Shown: positions 1 to 9,670, counted from the stretch's first letter. The stretch: 64,000 nucleotides of DNA from an uncultured Clostridium sp. (GCF_934754925.1 NZ_CAKVJA010000001.1:1-64000); one strand, 5' to 3'. Program-made: numbers and translations. Notes: generated by a model from the sequence alone, not told the origin.

Positions 1-1
1 A

Positions 2-2536
2 AAAATTCTAAATTATATAGTTTTAAATTTAAATAGGGGAGACTCCTTTAAGATTGTAGAAGGTAAGATTTTAAGAGTCAATGAAGAATATATAGAAGAA
101 ATTTTAAAGTTAGTAAGTGACAACAGAAAAGTTAAGTTAAATTATGATTATATTAATTATGAAAGCTATATTATAAAAGAGGATATGCCTTTGTCTTTCA
201 CAGTAAAAATAGAGCTTGATAAAATAATTTTGACTACAAAGAAGAAGTTACCTATTCCTCTAAATGATAAATTTACTGTGTTTTTAAGTGATAGAAAAAT
301 TTATTTGCCAAGTAATAAACAAATAAATAGCTATAAATTATTTTATTATAAATTAAAAAGTAATGGAAAAGTAGAATACTCTAAAGATGAAGCTTCTATT
401 AATAAATTATTTAATTTATTGAGTAATATTAGTAAAGATATAAAGTTAGGTGAGGGAGTTAAAAATATTTGTAGAAATTATTATAAAGTTAAATTCTACT
501 TTAAAAATGAAAATAATAATATTAAATGCAAAGCTACTGTCAATTATTTTGGAAAAACAATAAATATACTAGATAAAAATATAAATTACTTTCTAAGAGA
601 TAATAATTTTGAGGAAGAAATATCAATGAAGTTAGAAAGATATAGATTTATAAAAAAGGCAAATGAGTTTTTATTCATTGGAAATGATGAAGAGCGTTAT
701 GAGTTTTTTATTAGTGGATTAAAGTTTTTTGAAGAATTTTCTACTTTAGAATTTGCTAAGAGTTTTAATGAAGTTAATCTTGTGGGTAGTAATGATATAC
801 ATGCTATATTTGAGGGGCAAGATGAGGAGCTAAGATTTAAGTATAATATAGATGGATTAGAATATAGTGAGTATATAAATGTATTGCAAGCTTTAGAAGA
901 TGATAGAGATTTTTATAAGACTAAAAAAGGGCGATTATTAAATTTAAGAGATTTAGGAATGGCTAATTTCTTTAATATTATTGATAATTTAATATATAAT
1001 CAAGAAGTATATGATGGTGAAATAGAGATAGATAAGAGTAAAGCTATATTTATAGAAGATAATATAGAAAGTTATAATCTAAACTTTATAAGAGGATCAG
1101 AAGTTTTAAAATTAGTTTCTAAAAGATTAGAAAATAGGGTTATAGAAGAAGTTCATGGAATAAAGGAGTTAAATGGAACATTAAGAAATTATCAAGTTAC
1201 TGGTGTAAATTATTTATTATCTTTAAGTGAAATGAATTTTGGTGGGATTTTAGCAGATGAAATGGGGCTTGGAAAAACTATTCAAGTAATTGCATTTCTA
1301 TTATATAAGAAAAATAAGAGGTCACTAGTAGTTACACCAACTTCTCTTATATATAATTGGAAAGAAGAGTTTGAAAAGTTTGCACCAAGCTTAAATGTTG
1401 GAGTTATTCATGGAAGTAAAAGTGCTAGAAATAAAATATTAGATAATAAAGAGAATTATGATGTTCTTTTAACTACTTATGGAACAATTAAAAATGATAT
1501 AGAATTTTATAAAAATGAAATTTTTGATTATTGTATTATAGATGAGGCACAAAATATTAAAAATCCAAAATCACAAAATACTAAGATAATTAAAGAGCTA
1601 AATGCAAAAGTAAAATTTGCATTAACAGGTACGCCTATAGAAAACTCGTTAATTGAACTATGGTCAATTTTTGATTTTATAATGCCAGGATATTTATTTG
1701 ATGAAAAGAAATTTAAAAGAAAGTTTGTTGGTAGAAATGAGAAGGAAATTGATGAGTTAAAGTCTTTAATAAAACCATTTATATTAAGAAGATTAAAAAG
1801 AGATGTTATAACAGAATTACCTGAAAAGATTGAGAAGAAGTATTATGTTCCAATGACTGTTAAACAAAAATTAGCTTATAAAAATTATATGAAAGAAGTT
1901 AAATTAAAGTTAAAAACTGGAGAGGATGATAATATAACGATTTTCTCTTATTTAACAAAGTTAAGACAGATATGTCAAGATCCTATTTTAGTTAATAAGG
2001 ATTATATTGGTGATAGTGGAAAATTAAATGTTGCATTAGAGATAATAGAGGAAGTTATAGAAGATAATAATAAAATGTTAGTATTTTCTCAATTTACTTC
2101 AGTGTTAAAAAGGATAGAAAATGAATTAAATATAAGAAAAATAAAAAATAAATATTTAGATGGAGCTACTAATGCTAAGGAAAGAATAAAACTTGTATCA
2201 GAATTCAATGAAAGCACAGAACCAGAGCTTTTCTTGATTTCTTTAAAAGCTGGAGGAACAGGTCTTAATTTAACATCAGCAAAATTTGTTATGCATATGG
2301 ATCCATGGTGGAATCCTGCAATAGAAGATCAAGCAACAGATAGAGCTCATAGGATAGGACAAAAAAATATAGTTGAAGTAATTAAACTTATTGCTAAAGA
2401 TACAATTGAAGAGAAGATTATTCAACTACAAGAAGATAAACGAGAAATAATAAATAGTGTTATGAGCGATGATAGTTTAAATATAAATAATATTTCTAAA
2501 TTAACAAATGAGGAAATTTTAGATTTATTTAAATAG
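2..2536 (+). CDS. SNF2-family DEAD/DEAH-box helicase, 5' end outside window
   Basis: Superfamily 2 SNF2/Rad54-type ATPase, expected to translocate on duplex DNA and remodel protein-DNA complexes in the cytoplasm. The frame is open from base 2 with no stop or convincing start, so the gene enters from the left; the ATG at 185 lies inside the protein. Family members in Firmicutes are usually over 1000 residues, often with an N-terminal SWIM zinc finger, which would lie outside. Visible are an SNF2-associated region (about the first 390 residues), the Walker A motif DEMGLGKT, the Walker B motif DEAQ, and a C-terminal helicase lobe with SLKAGGTGLNL and the arginine-finger region ATDRAHRIGQ. Both lobes look intact. 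The bacterial role is poorly defined. Confidence 0.93.
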   Translation, partial: KILNYIVLNLNRGDSFKIVEGKILRVNEEYIEEILKLVSDNRKVKLNYDYINYESYIIKEDMPLSFTVKIELDKIILTTKKKLPIPLNDKFTVFLSDRKIYLPSNKQINSYKLFYYKLKSNGKVEYSKDEASINKLFNLLSNISKDIKLGEGVKNICRNYYKVKFYFKNENNNIKCKATVNYFGKTINILDKNINYFLRDNNFEEEISMKLERYRFIKKANEFLFIGNDEERYEFFISGLKFFEEFSTLEFAKSFNEVNLVGSNDIHAIFEGQDEELRFKYNIDGLEYSEYINVLQALEDDRDFYKTKKGRLLNLRDLGMANFFNIIDNLIYNQEVYDGEIEIDKSKAIFIEDNIESYNLNFIRGSEVLKLVSKRLENRVIEEVHGIKELNGTLRNYQVTGVNYLLSLSEMNFGGILADEMGLGKTIQVIAFLLYKKNKRSLVVTPTSLIYNWKEEFEKFAPSLNVGVIHGSKSARNKILDNKENYDVLLTTYGTIKNDIEFYKNEIFDYCIIDEAQNIKNPKSQNTKIIKELNAKVKFALTGTPIENSLIELWSIFDFIMPGYLFDEKKFKRKFVGRNEKEIDELKSLIKPFILRRLKRDVITELPEKIEKKYYVPMTVKQKLAYKNYMKEVKLKLKTGEDDNITIFSYLTKLRQICQDPILVNKDYIGDSGKLNVALEIIEEVIEDNNKMLVFSQFTSVLKRIENELNIRKIKNKYLDGATNAKERIKLVSEFNESTEPELFLISLKAGGTGLNLTSAKFVMHMDPWWNPAIEDQATDRAHRIGQKNIVEVIKLIAKDTIEEKIIQLQEDKREIINSVMSDDSLNINNISKLTNEEILDLFK

Positions 2537-2645
2537 AGTAAGATAGTTATTAAATTATTATTTAAAAAGTTTCGAATTAGAATATATAGAAAAATTATGG
2601 TAATATAAGTTGTGTAGAATAATTTTCTAAATTGGGGAGGAAAAA

Positions 2646-3689
2646 ATGAGTAATAATTTTAGGATTGATAAAGAATTTTTATTAAAAACAGCGAAAGATA
2701 TACTAGAGTTTAATAGTCCGACAGGATTTTGCTTTGAAATTATGGATAAAATAGAGGAGATTATTAAGCCTTTTGGATATAAATTTGAAAAAAATAATAA
2801 AGGCTGTGGAATAATTACAGTTGAAGGACAAACTAATGAAAAAACAATAGGTATTTGTGCTCATGTTGATACTTTAGGAGCAATGGTTAGATCGGTAACA
2901 GCAAATGGAACTTTAAAGTTCACAATATTAGGAGGGCCGATAGTACCAACGTTAGATAGTGAGTATTGTAAAATAAGAACAAGAGAAGGAAAAGTTTATA
3001 CAGGTACTTTTTTAAGTACTAGCCCAGCTGCACATGTTTTTGAAGATAGCAAAAGTAAAGTTAGAGATGAAAAAAACATGGAAGTTAGAATTGATGAAAT
3101 AGTAAAAAATAAAGAAGATGTTTTAGCGTTAGGAATTGCTCCAGGAGATTTTATATTTATTGATCCTAAAACGACTATTACTGAGAGTGGATTTATAAAA
3201 TCAAGATTTATTGATGATAAAGGTAGTGTAGCAGCAATAATTGCATTATTAGAACTGCTAAATAGAGAAAACTTAAAGCCTAAATATACTGTGAAAATTA
3301 TAATCTCAACATATGAGGAAGTTGGTCATGGTTCAGCTTGTATTCCATCAGATATTAGTGAAATGATTGCAGTTGATATGGGATGTATAGGAGATGATTT
3401 ATCTTGTACAGAATATGATGTATCAATATGTGCAAAGGATTCTAGTGGACCTTATGATTATAATATGACTACTAAATTAATTAGCTTAGCTAAAGAAAAT
3501 AACCTAAGTTATGCTGTAGATATATATCCAATGTATGGTTCTGATGTAAGTGCTGCTTTAAGAGCAGGAAATGATATAAGAGGAGCACTTATAGGACCAG
3601 GTGTTCATGCTTCTCATGGTATGGAAAGAACTCATGTAAAAGCACTTGAAAATACAATTAAGTTATTAGGATTATATTTAATCAATTAA
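2646..3689 (+). CDS. M42-family metallopeptidase (glutamyl/deblocking aminopeptidase-like)
   Basis: Cytoplasmic dinuclear-metal aminopeptidase of family M42 (FrvX/YsdC/PepA type) that trims N-terminal residues from short peptides. The 347-residue length is normal. Metal and catalytic motifs are visible in order: AHVDTLG, FIDDKGS, TYEEVGHG with the general-base Glu pair, AVDMG, and the C-terminal HASHGMERTH. The start follows a strong GGGGAGG site. It is monocistronic, 109 bases after the helicase gene and followed by a hairpin. Substrate preference cannot be read from sequence, and some M42 relatives are endoglucanase-annotated by historical error. Confidence 0.92.
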   Translation: MSNNFRIDKEFLLKTAKDILEFNSPTGFCFEIMDKIEEIIKPFGYKFEKNNKGCGIITVEGQTNEKTIGICAHVDTLGAMVRSVTANGTLKFTILGGPIVPTLDSEYCKIRTREGKVYTGTFLSTSPAAHVFEDSKSKVRDEKNMEVRIDEIVKNKEDVLALGIAPGDFIFIDPKTTITESGFIKSRFIDDKGSVAAIIALLELLNRENLKPKYTVKIIISTYEEVGHGSACIPSDISEMIAVDMGCIGDDLSCTEYDVSICAKDSSGPYDYNMTTKLISLAKENNLSYAVDIYPMYGSDVSAALRAGNDIRGALIGPGVHASHGMERTHVKALENTIKLLGLYLIN

Positions 3690-3735
3690 GTATTTATATA
3701 GAAATATAATAATGGTCTATAATGTTTAAAAACTT

Positions 3736-3763
3736 CACCCATTGTTAATAATTACAATGGGTG
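3736..3763 (+). promoter_or_regulatory. Hairpin masking the ribosome binding site of the transposase-derived gene
   Basis: A perfect 10-bp inverted repeat (CACCCATTGT / ACAATGGGTG, 8-base loop) ends 5 bases before the ATG at 3769. Its 3' arm contains the GGGTG that would be the ribosome binding site. There is no following T-run, so it is not a classic terminator. Such hairpins protect transposase genes from read-through translation in many IS elements; that role here is inference. Confidence 0.6.
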
Positions 3764-3768
3764 ATGAT

Positions 3769-4683
3769 ATGAATAATATTTATAAAATATTAATAAGAGA
3801 TTCTAATAAAAAAATAGTAGATGATTTTGATTTTAAAATGTGGAAAAATAATAACTCTAAAAAAGTTATAATAAATAAATGTCCATATTGTGAAAGTAAT
3901 AAAATTATTAAATATGGAATGTATAGAAGCAGTCAAAGATATAAATGTAAAGTAGAAAGTTGTGGAAAAATATTCACTAATGAGATTTATAATCAATTTA
4001 GATATTCTAAGAAGTTTAAGGATAAATGGAGAGAATATTTTGCACTTTTAAATAAGGGTTTAACCATAAGAGAATGTGCTACAGAATTAAATATAACTAT
4101 TGTTACTGCTTTTTTTTGGAGGCATCGTTTTCTATACGATATAAAAAGTAAGTATTATATTGATAAGATAACATCTTATGTAGAATTAACTAAAATGGTA
4201 GTAGTTGAAAACTTTAAGGGATCTAGAGATATTCCTAATATTAAAAGAGATAGAATTACAGTTGTTAATGCTTTGAATGATTCTATAGATATAATACCAA
4301 TTATTGCAGCAAGAAAACATTTAGGATTTTATGAAATTAGAGATAATATTATACCTAGATTAGATAGAAAAGCTTATGTTGAGGGATTTATTGATGGAAG
4401 ACTTAAAAATTTTGCTGAAAAATTTAATGAAATAAATAGAGTAAAAATTAAAAGAGTTAAGAAAAGAACTATTGATATACAATATTCAATTAAGGCTAAA
4501 ATTTGGCTTAATAAATTTAGAGGAATAGCCACTAAATATTTAGATCATTATTTAAGTTTAAGATTATTTGAATATAAGAAGGAATTATTCTTAAATGATA
4601 AAAAAGAAGAGTTTTCTTTAAAACCAGAAATAAATACATATATTTCTTGGAAAAATATAAAATCAAAAATATTATTAATTTAA
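3769..4683 (+). CDS. Transposase-derived protein (IS1595/ISXO2-like), probably catalytically dead
   Basis: A 304-residue protein with an N-terminal zinc ribbon (Cys38, Cys41, Cys60, Cys65; CPYC and YKCKVESCG), then a helix-turn-helix-like segment (GLTIRECATELNITIVTAFFW) typical of IS1595/ISXO2-group transposases. In that group a DDE core follows, with the first acid in a VE-D-E motif and later HTN..E. At the corresponding places this protein has VELTK, AYVEG and IQYSIKAKI, so the catalytic acids seem lost while the frame stays intact. The ATG at 3769 was chosen over TTG 3742 because the latter lies inside the upstream hairpin. No flanking terminal repeats were found. Most likely a domesticated DNA-binding protein; an old decayed IS is the alternative. 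Confidence 0.7.
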   Translation: MNNIYKILIRDSNKKIVDDFDFKMWKNNNSKKVIINKCPYCESNKIIKYGMYRSSQRYKCKVESCGKIFTNEIYNQFRYSKKFKDKWREYFALLNKGLTIRECATELNITIVTAFFWRHRFLYDIKSKYYIDKITSYVELTKMVVVENFKGSRDIPNIKRDRITVVNALNDSIDIIPIIAARKHLGFYEIRDNIIPRLDRKAYVEGFIDGRLKNFAEKFNEINRVKIKRVKKRTIDIQYSIKAKIWLNKFRGIATKYLDHYLSLRLFEYKKELFLNDKKEEFSLKPEINTYISWKNIKSKILLI

Positions 4684-4846
4684 AAATTCATAAAAATTTT
4701 ATATTTAATGGTTGGCCAGTTTTTTATAAAAGTGGTCTTTTTATAATGGATAAATTTATAAAAAAATAGCTTGGCATTTAATAAATTTAAATCAATATAA
4801 ATATATTTGTAAGTTTATAATAAATAGTAATTAATTATATGTAGAA

Positions 4847-4888
4847 CTGTTATATTAAATTGTTGTTAACAACAATTTAGTATAACAG
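4847..4888. repeat. 42-base near-perfect palindrome
   Basis: Arms of 21 bases (CTGTTATA..AAATTGTTGTT mirrored by AACAACAATTT..TATAACAG) pair throughout, with a single T-G wobble at 4855/4880. It lies in the 284-base gap between two convergent genes. Neither side has a strong T-run, so it is either a bidirectional terminator of unusual form, a protein-binding site, or a remnant of a mobile repeat. A weaker stem (GGCCA / TGGTC followed by TTTTT) at about 4716-4738 may be the actual terminator of the upstream gene. Confidence 0.7.
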
Positions 4889-4967
4889 ATTTATATATAT
4901 AGAAATAAAATACTTAATAGTGAATATAGAATTAATAATTACTTTTTCTATATAACATACTATAATT

Positions 4968-5696
4968 TTATAAATCTATTAACCTACCTTTAGATTTTAG
5001 ATGATTAATTAACTTATCAGGTTCATTCATAATAAGCTCTTCAGGCATATTTATTTTTTTAAATAATTCTATACCTTTAGTAAAATCACCTATTTTACTA
5101 TTTATATGAGCATCAGATGTTAAAATTACTTTTGTCCCATATTCTTTACAAAGAAGAGCTATTTTTTCACAGTTAACATCACTTCCAACTCTTGATGATC
5201 CGGATAGAGAGCTATTATTTATTTCAATCATTATATTTTTTTCTTTTGCTTTTTTTATAATTGCATCATAGTCAAGATTATAGTTAGGATTCCCCAGATG
5301 ACCTAGTATTTCCACTTTTTCATATTTATCCATAACATTTAAAATTGCCATAGTATTCTCTTCTTTTGTTTTAGGTTGAAAAACTGGCTCGTGGAATGAT
5401 GCAATCATGTAGTCTAAATGTTTCATACCATCTTCAGGAAGGTCTATATTTCCATCTGTATCTAAGATATTTCCTTCACAACCTTTAAGGATAATAACAT
5501 CATTAATGATTCTTGGAAGAACTTTTAAATTTCCAAAATACCAATAATGAGGTGCTCCAGGCATTGAAGGTGCATGTTCAGAAGTACCTAATATTTTAAT
5601 TCCATTCTTTGCACAGTAATCTATATTTTCCATAAGTGTTGTATATGCGTGTCCACTTACTATTGTATGTGTATGTAAATCAGATAAGTAGTTCAT
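4968..5696 (-). CDS. PHP-domain phosphoesterase, YcdX-like
   Basis: Polymerase-and-histidinol-phosphatase (PHP) fold metal-dependent phosphatase, 242 residues, matching the size of E. coli YcdX. Metal-ligand motifs are visible: DLHTHT near the N-terminus, SEHAP, the central GCEGNI, ASFHEP, EILGHLGNPN, EINNSS, and SDAHI near the C-terminus, as expected for a trinuclear metal site. The start has an AAAGGAG site just upstream. It stands alone on the minus strand. The natural substrate is unknown; histidinol-phosphate phosphatase (HisK-type) is the main alternative, but no his genes are nearby. Confidence 0.88.
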   Translation of the reverse strand: MNYLSDLHTHTIVSGHAYTTLMENIDYCAKNGIKILGTSEHAPSMPGAPHYWYFGNLKVLPRIINDVIILKGCEGNILDTDGNIDLPEDGMKHLDYMIASFHEPVFQPKTKEENTMAILNVMDKYEKVEILGHLGNPNYNLDYDAIIKKAKEKNIMIEINNSSLSGSSRVGSDVNCEKIALLCKEYGTKVILTSDAHINSKIGDFTKGIELFKKINMPEELIMNEPDKLINHLKSKGRLIDL

Positions 5697-6117
5697 AAAA
5701 ATCTCCTTTAATAAGTTATTTTAAATTGATAGAGTAATAAGTATTTTACTTAAGACTATTTATTATTAGTATATTTATTTTTCTCTTAAACTTCAATAAA
5801 ATAAATAATAAATTAAAATAAATGTTTAAATTATGATTTATATGAGATGATAATAATATAGAAAAAATAATGGTTTTATCGTTTTAATGTGATAAAGCAA
5901 AATAGATAAATGATAAAATATAAAAAATAAGTATATTTAATAGATAAATAATTAGACTTTTTTATGATAAATTTTTAATGAAATAAAAAATATATTGTAT
6001 AAATGTAAAAAAGTGATGATGGAAAAGGAAAAAAATTTTTGATACTATATATTTGTTGTAAAATTCGACAGATATATATTTTGATTAATAGGAATTTATA
6101 CTAAGGAGGAAATTTTT
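5697..6117. other. Intergenic region, very AT-rich
   Basis: A 421-base spacer between divergently transcribed genes (PHP phosphatase and YjeM permease). It should contain both promoters. A TTGATA-like box near 6039 and a TAAAAT box near 6059 sit before the permease but their spacing is short. A weak interrupted repeat (TTTATC / GATAAA, about 5875-5896) is present. No open frame with a ribosome binding site was found. Confidence 0.5.
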
Positions 6118-7638
6118 ATGAGTAAAAATGAGAAAAGTAAATTAACTTTAGTGGCATTAATACTTATGATTTTTACATCAGTATTTGGTTTTGCTAATAT
6201 TCCAAGAGCATTTTTCCTTATGGGATATTCAGCAATTCCATGGTATATTTTTGGAGCAATATGCTTCTTTATACCATATGCATTTATGATGGCTGAATTT
6301 GGCTCATCATTTAAAGAAGAAAAAGGCGGTATCTATGTTTGGATGCAAAAATCTGTAGGAAGGAAATTTGCATTTATAGGTACATTTATGTGGTTTGCTT
6401 CATATATAGTTTGGATGGTTAGTGTATCATCATCTATATGGGTTCCACTTTCAAATTTAATATTTGGTAGTGATAAAACATCAACTTGGTCTTTATTTGG
6501 ATTAACTTCATCACAAACATTAGGGATTTTAGGAGCAATGTTTGTGATATTAATTACGTTTTTATCTTCAAAAGGATTAAATAGTATTTCAAAGGTTGCA
6601 TCTATAGGTGGTATATTCGTAACTAGTGCAAATGTATTATTAATAGTGGGTTCGTTAATAGTATTTTTTGGTAATGGTTTTCAAGCGGCTCAACCATTAA
6701 GATTATCAGAGTTTACAAGCTCTCCAAATCCAGAATATGGAACAGTTTTAGCTGTATTAGGATTCTTAGTGTTTGCAATTTTTGCATATGGTGGATTAGA
6801 GGCAGTTGGAGGTTTAGTTGATCAAACTGAAAATGCTAATAAAACTTTCCCAAAAGGAATAAAAATATCAGCAATAGTTATTGGAGTAGGATATTCTTTA
6901 GCAATATTAATGGTTGGCTTATTCACCAACTGGCAAGAAGTTCTTTCAAGTCCAGATGTAAAAATGGCTAATGTAGCATATGTAGTTATTAAAAATTTAG
7001 GGGTTAAGCTTGGAGAAGTATTTGGATTATCAGCTCATGGAGTTGAAATAATGGGTACTTGGTTTGCTAGATATATTGGATTAGCAATGTTCTTAGCATT
7101 GATAGGTGCATTCTTTACATTAATTTATTCACCGTTAAAACAATTAATAGAAGGTACTCCAAAGGAAATTTGGCCACAAAAATGGACTAAAATAAATGAT
7201 AATGGTATGCCTGTAACAGCTATGTGGATTCAATGTATAACTGTTGTTGCCATAATTATAATTGCTGTAATAACAGGTGGTAAATCTTCAAGTTTTTTAG
7301 ATTATTTAATACTTATGGGGAATGTTGCAATGACAATTCCTACAATGTTCTTAGCAATTGCATTTATTTACTTTAAGAAAAATGATAGTATAGATAAACC
7401 ATTTATTTTCTTTAAAAGTAAAACTGTTGCAACAATATGGGCAATAATAGTAACTTGTACAGTTGGATTTGCAAATATATTTACAATATTACAACCGGCC
7501 ATAGAAAGTAAAGATTATGTTTCTACTGGATTCCAATTAGCTGGGCCAATAGTATTTGGATTAGTAGCTTTCTTCTTAATATCAAGATATGAGAAAAAAT
7601 ATGGAAGTAATAAAGATTCAATAGATAGAATTGCCTAA
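6118..7638 (+). CDS. yjeM: Glutamate/GABA-family amino-acid permease YjeM
   Basis: APC-superfamily integral membrane transporter of 506 residues with about twelve hydrophobic segments. The N-terminal helix carries the APC signature FGFANIPRAFF; the EEKGGIYVWMQKSVGR segment and the AIFAYGGLEAVGGLVDQTENA segment match the substrate-binding helices of the GadC/YjeM group. It is preceded by AAGGAGG and followed by a strong terminator, so it is monocistronic. Exchange of glutamate, GABA or a related amino acid is inferred from the family. No glutamate decarboxylase gene is adjacent, so an acid-resistance role is not supported by context. Confidence 0.88.
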   Translation: MSKNEKSKLTLVALILMIFTSVFGFANIPRAFFLMGYSAIPWYIFGAICFFIPYAFMMAEFGSSFKEEKGGIYVWMQKSVGRKFAFIGTFMWFASYIVWMVSVSSSIWVPLSNLIFGSDKTSTWSLFGLTSSQTLGILGAMFVILITFLSSKGLNSISKVASIGGIFVTSANVLLIVGSLIVFFGNGFQAAQPLRLSEFTSSPNPEYGTVLAVLGFLVFAIFAYGGLEAVGGLVDQTENANKTFPKGIKISAIVIGVGYSLAILMVGLFTNWQEVLSSPDVKMANVAYVVIKNLGVKLGEVFGLSAHGVEIMGTWFARYIGLAMFLALIGAFFTLIYSPLKQLIEGTPKEIWPQKWTKINDNGMPVTAMWIQCITVVAIIIIAVITGGKSSSFLDYLILMGNVAMTIPTMFLAIAFIYFKKNDSIDKPFIFFKSKTVATIWAIIVTCTVGFANIFTILQPAIESKDYVSTGFQLAGPIVFGLVAFFLISRYEKKYGSNKDSIDRIA

Positions 7639-7643
7639 AAAAT

Positions 7644-7679
7644 AAAAATAGTAACCTTGATTTTAAGGTTACTATTTTT
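7644..7679. terminator. Intrinsic terminator, bidirectional
   Basis: A 15-bp perfect stem (AAAAATAGTAACCTT / AAGGTTACTATTTTT) with a 6-base loop. The symmetric A and T tracts let it serve the permease gene on the plus strand and the convergent small gene on the minus strand. Confidence 0.92.
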
Positions 7680-7693
7680 ATTTATGTAATAAC

Positions 7694-7888
7694 TTATAAG
7701 CCAGTAACTTCAACATCTTCTAATAGATGCTTGTACTTTAAAAATTCAGCATATAAATTATCAATACGTTTTTCAAGAGTTTCTCTTTCGGAAATTTGAG
7801 CTACTTTTCTTAATTCAGAAGTAAGTTTTTGAATTTCTTCATCAATTGACCACATTTTCTTCATAATTTCATAAGCATTATTTTTCAT
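7694..7888 (-). CDS. Small coiled-coil protein, unknown function
   Basis: Sixty-four residues, almost entirely predicted amphipathic helix with heptad-like spacing of Leu, Ile and Met (for example IDEEIQKLTSELRKV). It contains no Cys, no membrane segment and no signal peptide. It is likely real because it has a good AAGGGATG ribosome binding site, a canonical promoter 60 bases upstream and a shared terminator downstream. I do not recognise the family. Confidence 0.7.
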   Translation of the reverse strand: MKNNAYEIMKKMWSIDEEIQKLTSELRKVAQISERETLEKRIDNLYAEFLKYKHLLEDVEVTGL

Positions 7889-7946
7889 AAAATCACATCC
7901 CTTTTATAAATGAAAATATAAATAAATAGTAAATTAATATGTTGAT

Positions 7947-7975
7947 ATTATATCATAATGCAAACATAAATACAA
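7947..7975 (-). promoter_or_regulatory. Sigma-A promoter of the small coiled-coil gene
   Basis: Read on the minus strand: TTGTAT, 17 bases, TATAAT. The rest of the 330-base gap between this gene and glgA (7976-8218) shows only AT-rich sequence with TATTATAAT near 8122-8130 as a possible -10 box for glgA. Confidence 0.75.
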
Positions 7976-8218
7976 AATTATACTTAATAGTAAACTAAAT
8001 TAATAAATTGATAATTTTTGAAAAAATATAAATATAAATGTAAACTTTAAAAGGTTTACAGAAAAATAATTGGCAAATATTTAATTAATATATTTCAAAT
8101 AAATGGAAATGTGTTAAAATATTATTATAATTTAAAATGAATAATTCATATTTAGTAAAAAACCATTATATGATAATCATATTAAAAGATATGATGAAGA
8201 AGCGGGAGGAAATAAAAT

Positions 8219-9670
8219 ATGAGAAATATACTATTTGTAGCATCTGAGAGCGTACCTTTTATAAAGACTGGTGGACTTGCAGACGTTGTGGGATCACTTC
8301 CTAAATCATTTCCAAAAGAAGAATTTGATGTAAGGGTAGTAATACCGAACTATAAATGTATTCCTTGGCAATATAGAAGCGACTTTAAATATATAACACA
8401 TTTCTATATGAATTTTGGACAAGTTAGTGGTAGTGAGTATGTAGGTATTATGACTACCCAATATGATGGGATAACATTTTATTTTATAGATAATGAACAT
8501 TACTTTGGAGGGGATACACCTTATGGTGATACTAAATTTGATATAGAAAAGTTTTGCTTTTTCAGCAAAGCAGCTTTATCAATTTTACCAAGTATAAACT
8601 TTAAGCCAGATATAATACATTGCCATGACTGGCAAACAGGAGTACTACCAGTATATCTTCATACTATATTTAGAGATAATCATTTTTATGATAACATACG
8701 TACTATTATGACAATTCATAATTTGAAGTTCCAAGGAATTTGGGATGTTGAAACGCTGAAGAAAATCACAGGTTTCCCAGACTATGTATTTAGACCAACG
8801 GATATGGAATACAAAAGAGATGCTAATATGCTAAAAGGTGGCCTAGTGTATTCAAATTATATTACAACAGTAAGTAATAGTTATAAAGATGAGATACAAA
8901 GTGAGTATTATGGAGAAGGCTTAGATGGTGTTGTAAGAGACAAGAGTGGAGGATTATTTGGAATATTAAATGGTATAGATTATAACGAATATAATCCTGA
9001 AACTGACAATGAAATATTTAGTAGATATAATGCATATAGTTTCATTGAAAATAAGGCAAAAAATAAATTGGAGTTACAGAAAGAATTAGGTTTAGAACAA
9101 AATGAAAACAAATTTATGATAGGTATAATATCAAGATTAACAGATCAAAAGGGTGTAGACTTAATACAACATGTTATAGAACAAATCGTTGATGATTATA
9201 CTCAGTTAGTTGTAATAGGAACTGGTGATGAAAGTTATGAAAATATGTTTAGGTATTATGAGTGGAAATTAAAAGGAAGAGTATCAGGAAATATATATTT
9301 TTCTAATAACAGAGCTCATAAAATATATGCAGCTGCAGATGCAATGCTTGTACCATCAAGATTTGAACCTTGTGGCTTAACTCAATTAATAGCATTAAGA
9401 TATGGAACTGTTCCTATAGTAAGGGAAACTGGTGGATTAAGAGATACTGTAGAGCCATATAATATATATTCAGATAGTGGAACAGGATTCTCTTTTGCAA
9501 ATTATAATGCCCATGAAATGCTTAACACCATAAATTATGCAAAGCATATATACTTTGACGAAAGAGCTAAATGGAATGGAATAGCATTTAGGGGAATGAA
9601 TAAAGATTTTTCATGGAGAAACTCAGCAGAGGAGTACTCTAGATTATATAGAAGATTAATGGGACAATAG
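8219..9670 (+). CDS. glgA: Glycogen synthase (ADP-glucose type)
   Basis: GT5 glycosyltransferase that transfers glucose from ADP-glucose to the growing alpha-1,4-glucan; cytoplasmic. The 483-residue length is standard. The N-terminal ADP-glucose loop KTGGLADVVGSLPK, the HDWQTG segment, the C-terminal GIISRLTDQKG and the catalytic RFEPCGLTQL followed by ETGGLRDTV are all present. It has a GGGAGG ribosome binding site. The usual partners glgB, glgC, glgD and glgP are absent nearby, so the enzyme is encoded alone with its own promoter and terminator. Confidence 0.97.
   Translation: MRNILFVASESVPFIKTGGLADVVGSLPKSFPKEEFDVRVVIPNYKCIPWQYRSDFKYITHFYMNFGQVSGSEYVGIMTTQYDGITFYFIDNEHYFGGDTPYGDTKFDIEKFCFFSKAALSILPSINFKPDIIHCHDWQTGVLPVYLHTIFRDNHFYDNIRTIMTIHNLKFQGIWDVETLKKITGFPDYVFRPTDMEYKRDANMLKGGLVYSNYITTVSNSYKDEIQSEYYGEGLDGVVRDKSGGLFGILNGIDYNEYNPETDNEIFSRYNAYSFIENKAKNKLELQKELGLEQNENKFMIGIISRLTDQKGVDLIQHVIEQIVDDYTQLVVIGTGDESYENMFRYYEWKLKGRVSGNIYFSNNRAHKIYAAADAMLVPSRFEPCGLTQLIALRYGTVPIVRETGGLRDTVEPYNIYSDSGTGFSFANYNAHEMLNTINYAKHIYFDERAKWNGIAFRGMNKDFSWRNSAEEYSRLYRRLMGQ

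Noticed and set aside
3736..4888. Intact insertion sequence around the transposase-like gene
   Set aside because: No matching terminal inverted repeats or target-site duplication could be found on the two sides, and the catalytic residues seem missing.
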